DNA from: Ignavibacteria bacterium UBA961 | Lineage (GTDB): Bacteria; Bacteroidota; Ignavibacteria; Kapaibacteriales; UBA961 | DNA: 9,513 nucleotides | NCBI GenBank assembly: GCA_002293005.1 | Contig: DBCJ01000110.1 | Span: 26,554-36,066 of the forward strand | Reading direction: 5' to 3' | Shown here: positions 1 to 7,500 of the stretch, piece by piece | Numbering within the stretch: the first letter of the stretch is position 1 | How the letters are laid out: each line of letters begins with the position of its first letter | The notes under the pieces: generated by a model | Told to the model about the DNA's origin: nothing | Database searches by the model: none | Seen by the model: the letters and a program-made list of their open reading frames with translations, nothing else | Position numbers and translations under genes: made by a program

Positions 1-206
1 TTCAAAATCCTGAATAACCATGCCTTGCAATTGGTTCCTCTTTCGAATTTATCGAAGAAGCGAAAACCTTTCATGAAGGTTTCTTGTACAAGATCATGGG
101 CATCCTCTCGATTTCTGCATAATCTCACAGCAAAGCTGTAAAGAGCATTCATGTGAGGAAGTGCTTCGCGTTCAAAGTCCGATTGCTTGGCGGCAATTGT
201 ATTCAT
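1..206 (-). CDS. ECF-type RNA polymerase sigma factor, N-terminal part (truncated by window edge)
   Basis: Reading the reverse strand from ATG at 206 gives 68 residues with no stop before the window edge. They match sigma-70 region 2 of extracytoplasmic-function sigma factors: FEREALPHMNALYSFAVRLC (11-30) as region 2.1, DAHDLVQETFMKGFRFFDKF (35-54) as the core-polymerase-binding region 2.2, and GTNCKAWLFRIL (57-68) leading into 2.3/2.4. The GTN-KAWLFRIL wording is like the SigR/SigH (ECF12-like) group, whose members often answer to redox or envelope stress; that assignment is inference, since region 4 and any anti-sigma partner lie outside. The frame stays open upstream to a TGA near 330, with another in-frame ATG at 302 that would add 32 residues of unfamiliar sequence. 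I prefer 206 because the family similarity begins just after it, a weak AGAAG lies 5 bases before it, and a candidate promoter (239-269) would lie inside the longer form. Confidence 0.85.
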   Translation of the reverse strand, partial: MNTIAAKQSDFEREALPHMNALYSFAVRLCRNREDAHDLVQETFMKGFRFFDKFERGTNCKAWLFRIL

Positions 207-238
207 AGGTGCTTCTGTTGTTGCCGAAGGATATAAGC

Positions 239-269
239 CAAAGTTATCGAACTTTTTCCCTTCCACAAA
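239..269 (-). promoter_or_regulatory. Candidate Bacteroidota-type promoter for the sigma factor gene
   Basis: On the reverse strand, TTTG (266-269) is followed after 19 bases by TAACTTTG (239-246). This fits the Bacteroidota primary-sigma promoter pattern of a -33 TTTG and a -7 TAnnTTTG. The -7 element ends 32 bases before the ATG at 206, giving a short untranslated leader. The match is by eye; a 4-mer plus 6 fixed bases can occur by chance, so this is supportive rather than proven. Confidence 0.45.
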
Positions 270-363
270 GCGCTCACCGGATATAATTGTCAAGTCATTC
301 ATGGCTTGGGTCCGAATTTGGTTCACGAATCATCATGAAAGAAGTGTATCCTCTCTCATATTC

Positions 364-1551
364 TCAACCGAATAGGCAGCCTGATGACCCCGTCCAGGGC
401 ATATTATTGTATCGAACGCCCATCATTGGACCTCGACCTGTCCTAGCGAGTGACATCACGGGAATGGGAGATTCTTCATGTTCCGGCCAAATCAACATTA
501 TGCGTATTTCCACCTTATTCGCTCCGTAAGGAGTTTCCACGCAATCTGCATATTTGATTTTCTCTTGAAGTATGTAGCCTGAGCGCTCATCCATTGGTAT
601 TGATTCAATGTCTGAGGGCTTGGGATCCATTATTACTCCTTTCCCAGCAAATGCAAACAGAGGCTTTAATACGAAAGGTTCCAATGATTGTGGAATATCT
701 TGGAGATCTGAGAGAAATATGGATTTGGGAATGGCATCATGCTTGATGAGAGGCAAAGATTGTTTGCTTATCAGAAAATACCAATTGGGATGACCCGCCC
801 ATTCAATATTCAAATTATCCCGCCAGTCAAATGGCACTTTTGCGGATTTTTCGATTAATTCATCTGCAATTGCTCTATTGAAGATTCTGCGAATACGAAC
901 CCATTTACCATTTCTTTTGTGATAGAGAGCATTATCTTCTTTTTTTACTGATTCGATATCTGTGGTTTTCATACCGGTTAATTGTTCAATCACGGAGAAA
1001 TCCGGTCTAGTTTTTTGTTGATCGGGTCTATATTCCAAAAGACATGTTTCATCGGGATCATGGCTCCCAATAAGTGATTCTCGGAGGATTGTTATATATG
1101 ATTCCGTATTTATGAGTCCGGGAAAACCCGAATATTGCTCTAGACCATATACTTTGCGAATACACTCAATAAAACGCAATTGATAACCAAAAAGAGAAGG
1201 AAAACCCTGCAATTCAACCACTTTTGGCTGGAATTCGCCATTATTGTCATGTGTGATTGCAAAATCAATAACGCTGAACAATGGTTTTTTGGATTGATTT
1301 GGCACATTGAATGCATCCGGTATTGCTGCCTTTGCAATGGCAAGATGTTTGGGATCAATGCAGGCTTTTATGATGTCAATAGCTGATTGCTCAAGTTTGA
1401 ATTGCAAGTCTTTCCCAATGAAAATGGGCATCTCAGCCACTCGGAATTCGATTGGAACTCCGCATGCTATATTGAGTTGTGTGAGAAAATCAGCATGTTT
1501 CGCATCGCTGAACAATTCGGAATTGAAATAAGATTGCATATTCGGGATCAT
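364..1551 (-). CDS. Uncharacterised ATP-grasp-like protein
   Basis: A complete 395-residue soluble protein with no signal peptide or membrane segment. Its C-terminal half looks like an ATP-grasp fold: KPLFAFAGKGV (296-306) resembles the lysine followed by a glycine-rich phosphate loop, ILQEKI (327-332) the adenine-contacting hinge, and VEIRIM (347-352) an acidic/arginine metal-ATP strand. VELQGFPSLFGYQ (112-124) in the N-terminal half is a conserved-looking motif that I associate, from memory, with hypothetical proteins of Bacteroidota. The reaction is unknown; ATP-grasp enzymes usually join a carboxylate to an amine or thiol through an acyl phosphate. The start at 1551 is backed by GGAG seven bases upstream. 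It is divergent from acpS and runs towards the sigma gene, 157 bp away, with no clear terminator between them. Confidence is high that this is a real gene and moderate for the ATP-grasp label. Confidence 0.75.
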   Translation of the reverse strand: MIPNMQSYFNSELFSDAKHADFLTQLNIACGVPIEFRVAEMPIFIGKDLQFKLEQSAIDIIKACIDPKHLAIAKAAIPDAFNVPNQSKKPLFSVIDFAITHDNNGEFQPKVVELQGFPSLFGYQLRFIECIRKVYGLEQYSGFPGLINTESYITILRESLIGSHDPDETCLLEYRPDQQKTRPDFSVIEQLTGMKTTDIESVKKEDNALYHKRNGKWVRIRRIFNRAIADELIEKSAKVPFDWRDNLNIEWAGHPNWYFLISKQSLPLIKHDAIPKSIFLSDLQDIPQSLEPFVLKPLFAFAGKGVIMDPKPSDIESIPMDERSGYILQEKIKYADCVETPYGANKVEIRIMLIWPEHEESPIPVMSLARTGRGPMMGVRYNNMPWTGSSGCLFG

Positions 1552-1558
1552 TGCATCA

Positions 1559-1562
1559 CTCC
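1559..1562 (-). promoter_or_regulatory. Shine-Dalgarno GGAG of the ATP-grasp-like gene
   Basis: GGAG on the reverse strand lies 7 bases before the ATG at 1551. It favours this start over the internal ATG four codons later and shows that Shine-Dalgarno sites are used in this genome. Confidence 0.55.
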
Positions 1563-1629
1563 ATCGATTTGATTCAACTTAGTGATTCCTTTTGATTTTT
1601 CCCTTCTCAAAGACTTCCTCTGCATTTCG

Positions 1630-1637
1630 TAGATTTG
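1630..1637 (+). promoter_or_regulatory. Candidate -7 promoter element of the acpS-lysC-PAP2 operon
   Basis: TAGATTTG matches the Bacteroidota TAnnTTTG -7 element exactly and lies 20 bases before the acpS start. No TTTG is found at the expected -33 distance (nearest is 1591-1594, too far), so the promoter is only half supported. If used, transcription would begin around 1642, so that the leader is only about 15 bases and opens directly into the hairpin at 1640-1656. Confidence 0.4.
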
Positions 1638-1639
1638 CA

Positions 1640-1656
1640 CATTATGAGGCATAATG
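1640..1656 (+). promoter_or_regulatory. Perfect 7-bp dyad holding the acpS ribosome binding site
   Basis: CATTATG-AGG-CATAATG is a perfect inverted repeat with 7-base arms and a 3-base centre. It begins two bases after the TAGATTTG element and ends one base before the acpS ATG. GAGG (1646-1649), 8 bases from the start codon, lies in its stem and loop. As DNA it could be an operator at the transcription start. As RNA it would be a hairpin that presents or hides the ribosome binding site. The dyad itself is certain; its role is inference. Confidence 0.5.
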
Positions 1657-1657
1657 C

Positions 1658-2074
1658 ATGATACTTGGAATTGGTACGGATATCGTTGACATCGCAAGAA
1701 TTGAATCTGCGATAAATGAATATGGAGAAGCATTTGCAAGAAGAATCTTCACTCCTGTGGAGCAGGCATATTGCGATGGTTATGTTCATGGAAAAATGGC
1801 TCATTATGCCGCTCGTTTTGCCGTAAAAGAAGCTTTCAGCAAAGCAATTGGAACAGGTATCGCAAAGGGTTTTGCATTCAAAGATATCGGAGTCGTGAAT
1901 GAAAAGGACGGGAAACCTGTGATTGTCTTATCAGGAGCAATGCTCGACAAATGGGGAGCATATACGATTCATGTGTCAATCTCGCATACAGATACTGTTG
2001 CCATGGCAATTGTCATCATAGAGTCTGAGCATGGAGCATATCAATTGAGTGATCTTCTGGAGAATAATCAATGA
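1658..2074 (+). CDS. acpS: Holo-[acyl-carrier-protein] synthase
   Basis: Transfers 4'-phosphopantetheine from coenzyme A to the conserved serine of apo-acyl carrier protein, switching on fatty acid synthesis in the cytoplasm. The 138-residue product has the AcpS signature from its first residue: GIGTDIVDIARIE (4-16) with magnesium ligand Asp8, then RFAVKEAFSKAIGTG (53-67) with the second metal ligand Glu58, and SISHT (107-111) near the C-terminus. Length is close to the usual 120-135 with a short C-terminal tail. The start at 1658 is set by the family N-terminus and a GAGG 8 bases before it. It is first in an operon: its TGA overlaps the ATG of lysC in ATGA. Confidence 0.95.
   Translation: MILGIGTDIVDIARIESAINEYGEAFARRIFTPVEQAYCDGYVHGKMAHYAARFAVKEAFSKAIGTGIAKGFAFKDIGVVNEKDGKPVIVLSGAMLDKWGAYTIHVSISHTDTVAMAIVIIESEHGAYQLSDLLENNQ
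2059..2062 (+). promoter_or_regulatory. Shine-Dalgarno GGAG of lysC inside the end of acpS
   Basis: GGAG lies within the last codons of acpS, 8 bases before the lysC ATG. Together with the ATGA overlap it supports reinitiation or coupled translation of lysC after acpS. Confidence 0.5.
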
Positions 2075-3414
2075 TAGTGATGAAATTCGGAGGGACATCC
2101 GTCCAAGATGCCTTTGCAATGAGAAATGTATTGTCAATCGCCCAAGAATTTTCCGGTCATAAAATTCTGATGGTTTCATCCGCATGTTCAGGCATAACGA
2201 GTGAACTATTGTCAATTGCATCCGATTCAGTCTGTTTGAATGACGAAGATCGAATCCGCAGAATTCAAGAAATCATCAAAAGGCATATTGATATTTGCAA
2301 TGAATTGGGATTGGAGCAAGGCACCGTACTGCAAATTGAGGAAATAGGCGCTCATTTACTGTCTTATTGTGAAGGCATTGCATTGCTGGGTGAATGCACG
2401 AATCGCTCGCAAGATGCGATTGCTTCATGCGGCGAATTGTTTTCTACGATAATATTGACCGGATTGTTGGGTAGTCATCTCAATGTTCAGTGGTTTGATG
2501 CACGCAAATCGATGAAGACCTTTGACTCGCCTTCCAAATCCCAAGTACATATGGAGCAAACCTCATTGCTTTCCAATCAGCTTCTGAAGCCATTATTTGA
2601 GCAATGTGATATAGTAGTTACACAAGGTTTTATTGGCTCTGATGATGATAATCGCACGACCACACTGGGTCGAGGTGGTTCAGATTACTCTGCTGCGATT
2701 TTTGGTGCAGTCCTGGAAGCTGATGAAATTATCATATGGACAGATGTGAGTGGGATTGCAAGTGCTGATCCGAGAGTGATTCCAAATGCGCGATATATAG
2801 AAAGTATGAGTTTTGATGAAGCTCGCATGCTGTCTTTTTTTGGAGCAAAAGTATTACATCCCGAAACGATACTTCCAGCTTTGCAAAAAGATATTCCTGT
2901 GCATGTACGCAATACATTCAAGACATCTGATAGAGGGACAACCATAACTCGCATGGGTGATGAATTAGCAAGTGGGATGAGATCAGTGATTGCAAGAAAG
3001 CCCGTTTCATTTGTTCAAGTTCGAGCATCGCAAGTTTCGAATGAACATTCAATGAGTGAATTGATTAAAGAATTGGAGCAATTGTCAGGATTGAAGCCCA
3101 TGATTTCCGTTATGATAGATTCATCCATTGGATTGATTTATGATGTTTCGATAAGTAAAATCGAAGAGTATGTCAAGCATTTGGAAGAAGATAATAATGC
3201 TGAAATTGGTGAATATGCTTTGATAAGTGCCATTGGACCAAATTTCAGGAACTTCAATTCAAAGAAAGTCTTCACAAAATTTCATGAGATTATCCATGAA
3301 AATGAAGAATCACCGATAATATTCAGTGGAATCCAGAAGAATACATTAACCGCTTTAGTGAATTCCGTTCATGCAGAGAATATTCTAAAAGAACTTCATG
3401 CTCTTTGCACATGA
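2071..3414 (+). CDS. lysC: Aspartate kinase (monofunctional, AK-III-like)
   Basis: Phosphorylates L-aspartate with ATP to 4-phospho-L-aspartate, the first step to lysine/diaminopimelate, threonine and methionine. The 447 residues show the amino-acid-kinase domain in order: KFGGTSV (5-11), SCGELFS (119-125), TQGFIGS then TTTLGRGGSDYSAA (184-209), WTDVSGIASADPR (223-235) and GAKVLHPE (258-265). Residues about 310-447 correspond to the paired ACT regulatory region, ending in the typical ALVNSVHAENILKELH (428-443). There is no homoserine dehydrogenase domain fused on, unlike ThrA of many Bacteroidota. The ACT region is poorly conserved, without the usual GFLA and TSE motifs around the lysine site, so the effector response may differ. 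Start at 2071 is the ATGA overlap with acpS, with GGAG (2059-2062) 8 bases upstream. The symbol lysC is the best fit; ask or dapG naming is possible. Confidence 0.93.
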   Translation: MIVMKFGGTSVQDAFAMRNVLSIAQEFSGHKILMVSSACSGITSELLSIASDSVCLNDEDRIRRIQEIIKRHIDICNELGLEQGTVLQIEEIGAHLLSYCEGIALLGECTNRSQDAIASCGELFSTIILTGLLGSHLNVQWFDARKSMKTFDSPSKSQVHMEQTSLLSNQLLKPLFEQCDIVVTQGFIGSDDDNRTTTLGRGGSDYSAAIFGAVLEADEIIIWTDVSGIASADPRVIPNARYIESMSFDEARMLSFFGAKVLHPETILPALQKDIPVHVRNTFKTSDRGTTITRMGDELASGMRSVIARKPVSFVQVRASQVSNEHSMSELIKELEQLSGLKPMISVMIDSSIGLIYDVSISKIEEYVKHLEEDNNAEIGEYALISAIGPNFRNFNSKKVFTKFHEIIHENEESPIIFSGIQKNTLTALVNSVHAENILKELHALCT

Positions 3415-4238
3415 GAATATTCAGATCACTCAGCATCTTCACATTCATATTGAGTGTATTTACCTCAGTATTCACTTTGCATTCCTTCGAATCCGAAAGA
3501 GTTGATTCCATCCTGGTCAGTGATATTCAAAAGGGTTTGGATGACTTGTCTAATGTGGGTAATGAGATCATTTCAGCATCAAATTCATCGTTATTGACAG
3601 CTGGGATTGTATTAGGGACATCCATTTCACTCATGCCTTATGATGAGGACATGAGAAAAACTGCATTAAGAAATAGGGGAGCAGTCGATGGACCTGCCAT
3701 TTCTTTTACCAATGAATATGGTAACCTTTTATATCCTGCCTTGGGAACATTTGCCACTTATGGAATGGGACTTGTCTTAAAGGATGAATCCATGAGAGTA
3801 TTCGCGAGAAAAACATGTGCTTCATTGTTGGTGGCCGGAGGAATCACAACAGTTCTCAAGTCTATGATTGGTAGAAGCAGGCCATTCACGAATCAAGGAA
3901 GCAGTCAATTCTCCCCGTTTACCATAGATGATGCTCGATTGTCCTTCCCATCAGGTCATACAACGGTGTCATTTGTCATGAGCGCATCTCTCAGCAAAGT
4001 CATAGATAGATGGTGGGCTGATGTTCTATTGTATGGCTTGGCAACGGGAACTGTTTATGCACGCATGCATAATGACAGACATTGGCTTTCCGACACAGTA
4101 TTGGGAGCAGCAATCGGATATTATGCAGTTCAATGGGTTCATGATTCAGACAAAGAAACTGATTCGGTTGAAAAGGAAAATATGACAATCCTTCCATTGA
4201 TTCAGCCATATTCGATTGGTTTGATGATTGCATTTTAA
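3411..4238 (+). CDS. PAP2-family phosphatase (type 2 phosphatidic acid phosphatase-like), exported
   Basis: Likely hydrolyses a phosphate ester of a lipid or isoprenoid (phosphatidate, undecaprenyl diphosphate or similar) at the membrane or in the periplasm; substrate unknown. All three catalytic motifs are present in the 275 residues: KSMIGRSRP (150-158, KxxxxxxRP), FPSGH (179-183) and ARMHNDRHWLSD (217-228, with Arg218, nucleophilic His224 and Asp228). A hydrophobic N-terminus (about 3-23) looks like a signal peptide or anchor; further hydrophobic stretches lie near 60-76, 106-123, 136-150, 203-216 and 229-243. The C-terminus ends in an alternating segment closing with Phe, which recalls an outer-membrane strand but may be chance. 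I start at ATG 3411, which overlaps the lysC stop as ATGA just as lysC overlaps acpS; an in-frame TTG two codons earlier is less likely. It is the last gene of the operon. Confidence 0.88.
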   Translation: MRIFRSLSIFTFILSVFTSVFTLHSFESERVDSILVSDIQKGLDDLSNVGNEIISASNSSLLTAGIVLGTSISLMPYDEDMRKTALRNRGAVDGPAISFTNEYGNLLYPALGTFATYGMGLVLKDESMRVFARKTCASLLVAGGITTVLKSMIGRSRPFTNQGSSQFSPFTIDDARLSFPSGHTTVSFVMSASLSKVIDRWWADVLLYGLATGTVYARMHNDRHWLSDTVLGAAIGYYAVQWVHDSDKETDSVEKENMTILPLIQPYSIGLMIAF

Positions 4239-4242
4239 GTGT

Positions 4243-4285
4243 TTTGCATGGGGAAATTTAAGGGGTTGCAAATCTTGTTTTTTTT
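4243..4285 (+). terminator. Weak rho-independent terminator after the PAP2 gene
   Basis: TTTGCA (4243-4248) pairs with TGCAAA (4267-4272) across an 18-base loop and is followed five bases later by eight T (4278-4285). The stem is short and AT-rich and the loop large, so termination may be partial. Its place, 5 bases after the stop codon of the last operon gene, supports the call. Confidence 0.45.
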
Positions 4286-4421
4286 AGTAATTTGACAACA
4301 TCACCAAATCATAATGTGAAACAACAGCAATTCATATTATGTAATCACATCCGGAAGAAGGTCCGGCCACACAACAAATGAGCATCGAACGAGGGGTTTC
4401 GATTCTTTGACACAATTCGGG

Positions 4422-4502
4422 ATGAATATGGTCTTGTTTGTACAAGTCTTGTGCTTGCCTATTGTTGCTCTAATCTCACGGAACTACAGTATTACTAGCT
4501 AA
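4422..4502 (+). other. Possible 26-residue hydrophobic leader peptide ORF
   Basis: ATG at 4422 opens MNMVLFVQVLCLPIVALI followed by SRNYSITS and TAA at 4500-4502, 42 bases before susC. The first 18 residues could span a membrane. There is no good ribosome binding site (only CGGG directly before the ATG), and the frame overlaps the CTTGT/ACAAG dyad. It may be chance; listed so that it can be checked. Confidence 0.15.
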
Positions 4503-4535
4503 ATCCCATCTTCTTTTTTCCTCATCATTACTCAT

Positions 4536-4539
4536 GGAG
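4536..4539 (+). promoter_or_regulatory. Shine-Dalgarno GGAG of susC
   Basis: GGAG with 5 bases to the ATG at 4545 supports the chosen start, which is followed at once by a signal peptide. Confidence 0.55.
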
Positions 4540-4544
4540 TAAGT

Positions 4545-7500
4545 ATGAAAAGATTGTTTTACTCTTCTCTCATTCTTTGTTTGATGCTAACTGTTCAGTT
4601 TGCATTTGCTCAGGAGAGGGTGGTTTCGGGTAAAGTGACAAATTCCAAGGGTGGTCCCTTGCCCGGTGCCACAATTTTAGTAAAAGGTACCACATCCGGT
4701 GCTTTTGCCAAAGCTGACGGAAAGTACAAGGTGACTGTTCCTCCCAATGGGAAAACACTTGTATTTAAAATGGTAGGCATGAAAACCAAAGAAGTTGCTT
4801 TGGGCAGTTCGGAAAATATTGATGTGACATTACAAGATGATGCCACACGAAGTGAAGATGTGGTTGTAACCGCAATTGGTATTGAGCAACAAAAGCGTTC
4901 CTTGACTTATGCTACGCAACAAGTTGATGGAAATGCTTTGACTCAATCAAGAGAAGCAAATATCGTTGGCGGATTGGCCGGTAAGATTGCAGGTGTTCAA
5001 GTAACAAATGCAACAGGTGCGGCAGGCGGTTCTTCTTATATCCGAATCAGAGGTGCATCTTCAATCACAGGTGACAATCAACCATTATTTGTAATTGATG
5101 GTATTCCTATCGATAATTCTCAATTGAACACAGAGAGTGGACTTGCTGGAGTTGCTTATTCAAATCGTGCGGTTGATATCAACCCTGATGATATTGAATC
5201 AGTGAATGTGTTGAAAGGTGCTGCCGCTACATCCCTTTATGGTATTCGTGCTGCATCTGGTGCGATCATCATCACAACAAAGAAAGGCTTGTCAAGCTCA
5301 ACAGTTGGTAGAATGAGTGCAACCTTTTCAACATCCCTTGGTATTGATCAAGTAAACAAATTGCCTGAACATCAAACAAAATTTGGTCAAGGTTTGAATG
5401 GTCAAATTGGTTCTCCAATTGCTACACCAGCGAATCAGAAGCCACGCTCTTGGGGTGCCGCATTAGACACATTGAGATGGGTTGCTGATCCAACCTATAT
5501 TTGGGACAAGAATGGTCGAATCGTTGGTCAAAGCAATCCTGCTGCTGCAACCGGAAAGCAAGTTACTCCATATGACAATCTTGGAGATTTCTTCCGCACA
5601 GGTTACACAACGACAAATGCATTTTCACTTTCCGGTGGAAATACTTCCTCTAATTTCTACCTTTCACTTTCCAACATGAATCAGTCAGGTGTGACACCAA
5701 AGAACACATTCGAGAGAACAACACTTCGTTTGTCAGGTGATCATGCATTTTCAACTGAATTGAAAGTGTCAGGTTCTGTGAATTATACCAAATCTGGTGG
5801 AACAAGAATTCAGCAAGGTTCAAATATCTCAGGTGTAATGTTGGGTCTTCTTCGTACACCAATCACATTTGATAATGCAAATGGTGTAGATGGTGCAGAA
5901 AATTCAGAAGCTTATCAGTTTGCAGATGGAAACCAAAGAACATATCGCGGAATCTTTGGATTCGACAATCCATATTGGGTTGTGAACAATACTCCATTCA
6001 CAGATGATGTCAATCGTGTTGTAGCTTATGCACAAGCAGATTATAATCCTGCAGATTGGATCAGCGTAATGTATCGCGTTGGTCAGGATTTCTATTCGGA
6101 TCGTAGAAAGCAAATTTATGCAGTGAATTCCAATTCTTATGTGGCGGGTCGTATCATAGAAGATCAATATTTCAATAGTGATCTTACAAGTGATCTTATC
6201 GTGACATTGCGTAAAGATTTCGATCAAGATTTGAAAGGAAGTTTGTTGCTTGGACAGAATATGTATTCCAAAAATTTGGAAAATCTATATGCTACCGGTG
6301 ATGATCTCGTGATTCCTGGTTTCTATAACATGTCCAATGCGCGTACTTTGAATCCGGGTCAATCACTAGTTTCAAAGCGCACATCCGCACTCTATGCAGA
6401 TGCTAGATTGGAGTACAAGAATTATTTGTATTTGAATGCAACATTGAGAAATGAATGGTCAACCACATTGCCTGAGGCGAATAACTCATTCATGTTCGGA
6501 TCAGGAAGTGTTGGTCTTGTTCTTTCAGAACTCATGGGACCAAGCGAAGAAATCAATTTCTTAAAACTTCGCGCTTCCTATGCTTTGGTTGGTAAAGATG
6601 CTCCAATCTATGCAACACAAACACTTTTCACTAAGGCAGGTTTTGCTGATGGTTGGACAAATGGTATCACATTCCCATTCAATGGCAATGCAGGTTTCCA
6701 AATGTCAAGTTCTCTTGGTGCAGCAGATTTGAAACCTGAAATGAAATCAGAAATCGAAATCGGTTTGGAAGGTAGATTGTTCAATAATTCCATCACATTT
6801 GATGTGAATTACTATGACAATACTTCAACAGATCAAATTTTTGCAGTTCCTGTTGCAGCATCAAGTGGATATACAAGCAAATTGATGAATGCAGGAAGCA
6901 TCAAGAATTCAGGTATTGAAATTCAGCTTGGTGGTCGTCTCTTCGATATGGATGGATTCACAGCGGATCTCAATGTTAACTGGTCTAAGAATGTTAGTGA
7001 AGTAGTTTCACTTGCTGAAGGCGTTGAGAATATCTATATCAATGGTTTCACAGGTTCACAGATTCGTGCAGTTGCAGGTAAGCCATATGGTACCATCTTT
7101 GGTGGAAAATGGGAAAGAGATGAACAAGGAAATCGTGTCATCGGAGCGAATGGTTATCCTGTTGTGAGCAGTGAAGAAGGCGAGCTTGGTAATATCAATC
7201 CTGACTGGATTGCTGGTACAAGACTCACTTTGGGTTATCAAGGTGTAACAGTTTCAGCATTGCTTGATATCAAATCAGGCGGTGTTATGTGGAATGGTAC
7301 AAGAGGTGCTTTGGTTAATTATGGTGTTGCCAAAGAGACAGAAAATCGTGGAACTCTGACTGTATTCGAAGGAGTGCGTCAAGTGAATGGTACATGGGTT
7401 AAGAATGACACAGCCGTTCCATTAAGCCAGGCTTGGTATCTAGGAAATGGCGGTGGATTTGGTAATCAATCCGAAGACTTTGTTGAAGATGCAAGTTATG

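Larger units (their letters stand above)
4286..4544 (+). promoter_or_regulatory. Long leader / regulatory region of susCD with three short dyads
   Basis: With the terminator this makes 306 bp without a convincing gene. It holds three perfect short inverted repeats within 96 bases: CCGGA/TCCGG (4351-4355 and 4362-4366, 6-base loop), ATCGAA/TTCGAT (4384-4389 and 4398-4403, 8-base loop) and CTTGT/ACAAG (4433-4437 and 4442-4446, 4-base loop). TTGACA occurs at 4292 and 4407 but without a well-spaced -10, and no clear TAnnTTTG with a partner was found, so I do not place a promoter. A 26-codon hydrophobic open frame (4422-4502) lies inside. Pyrimidine-rich sequence (about 4508-4525) precedes the ribosome binding site. 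The region must contain the susCD promoter unless transcription reads through from the PAP2 gene. Confidence 0.4.

Noticed and set aside
287..529. Plus-strand frames of 60-80 codons in 187-529
   Set aside because: They overlap the sigma factor upstream region and the 3' end of the ATP-grasp-like gene on the other strand and have no protein-like features.
1591..1594. TTTG at 1591 as the -33 partner of TAGATTTG
   Set aside because: The spacing of 35 bases is far beyond the usual 19-23.
3405..3410. TTG at 3405 as start of the PAP2 gene
   Set aside because: ATG at 3411 forms the same ATGA overlap as the acpS-lysC junction and begins a normal signal peptide (MRIFRSL); the TTG adds only two residues and has no better ribosome binding site.
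4407..4435. TTGACA at 4407 as a sigma-70-type promoter for susC
   Set aside because: No TATAAT-like hexamer lies at 16-18 bases (GTCTTG at 17); the same holds for TTGACA at 4292. The Bacteroidota -7 pattern is also not met at the right distance.
5904..6227. 107-codon reverse-strand frame inside susC
   Set aside because: It lies wholly within the well-supported susC frame, has low-complexity Ile/Cys/His-rich composition and shows no family motif.
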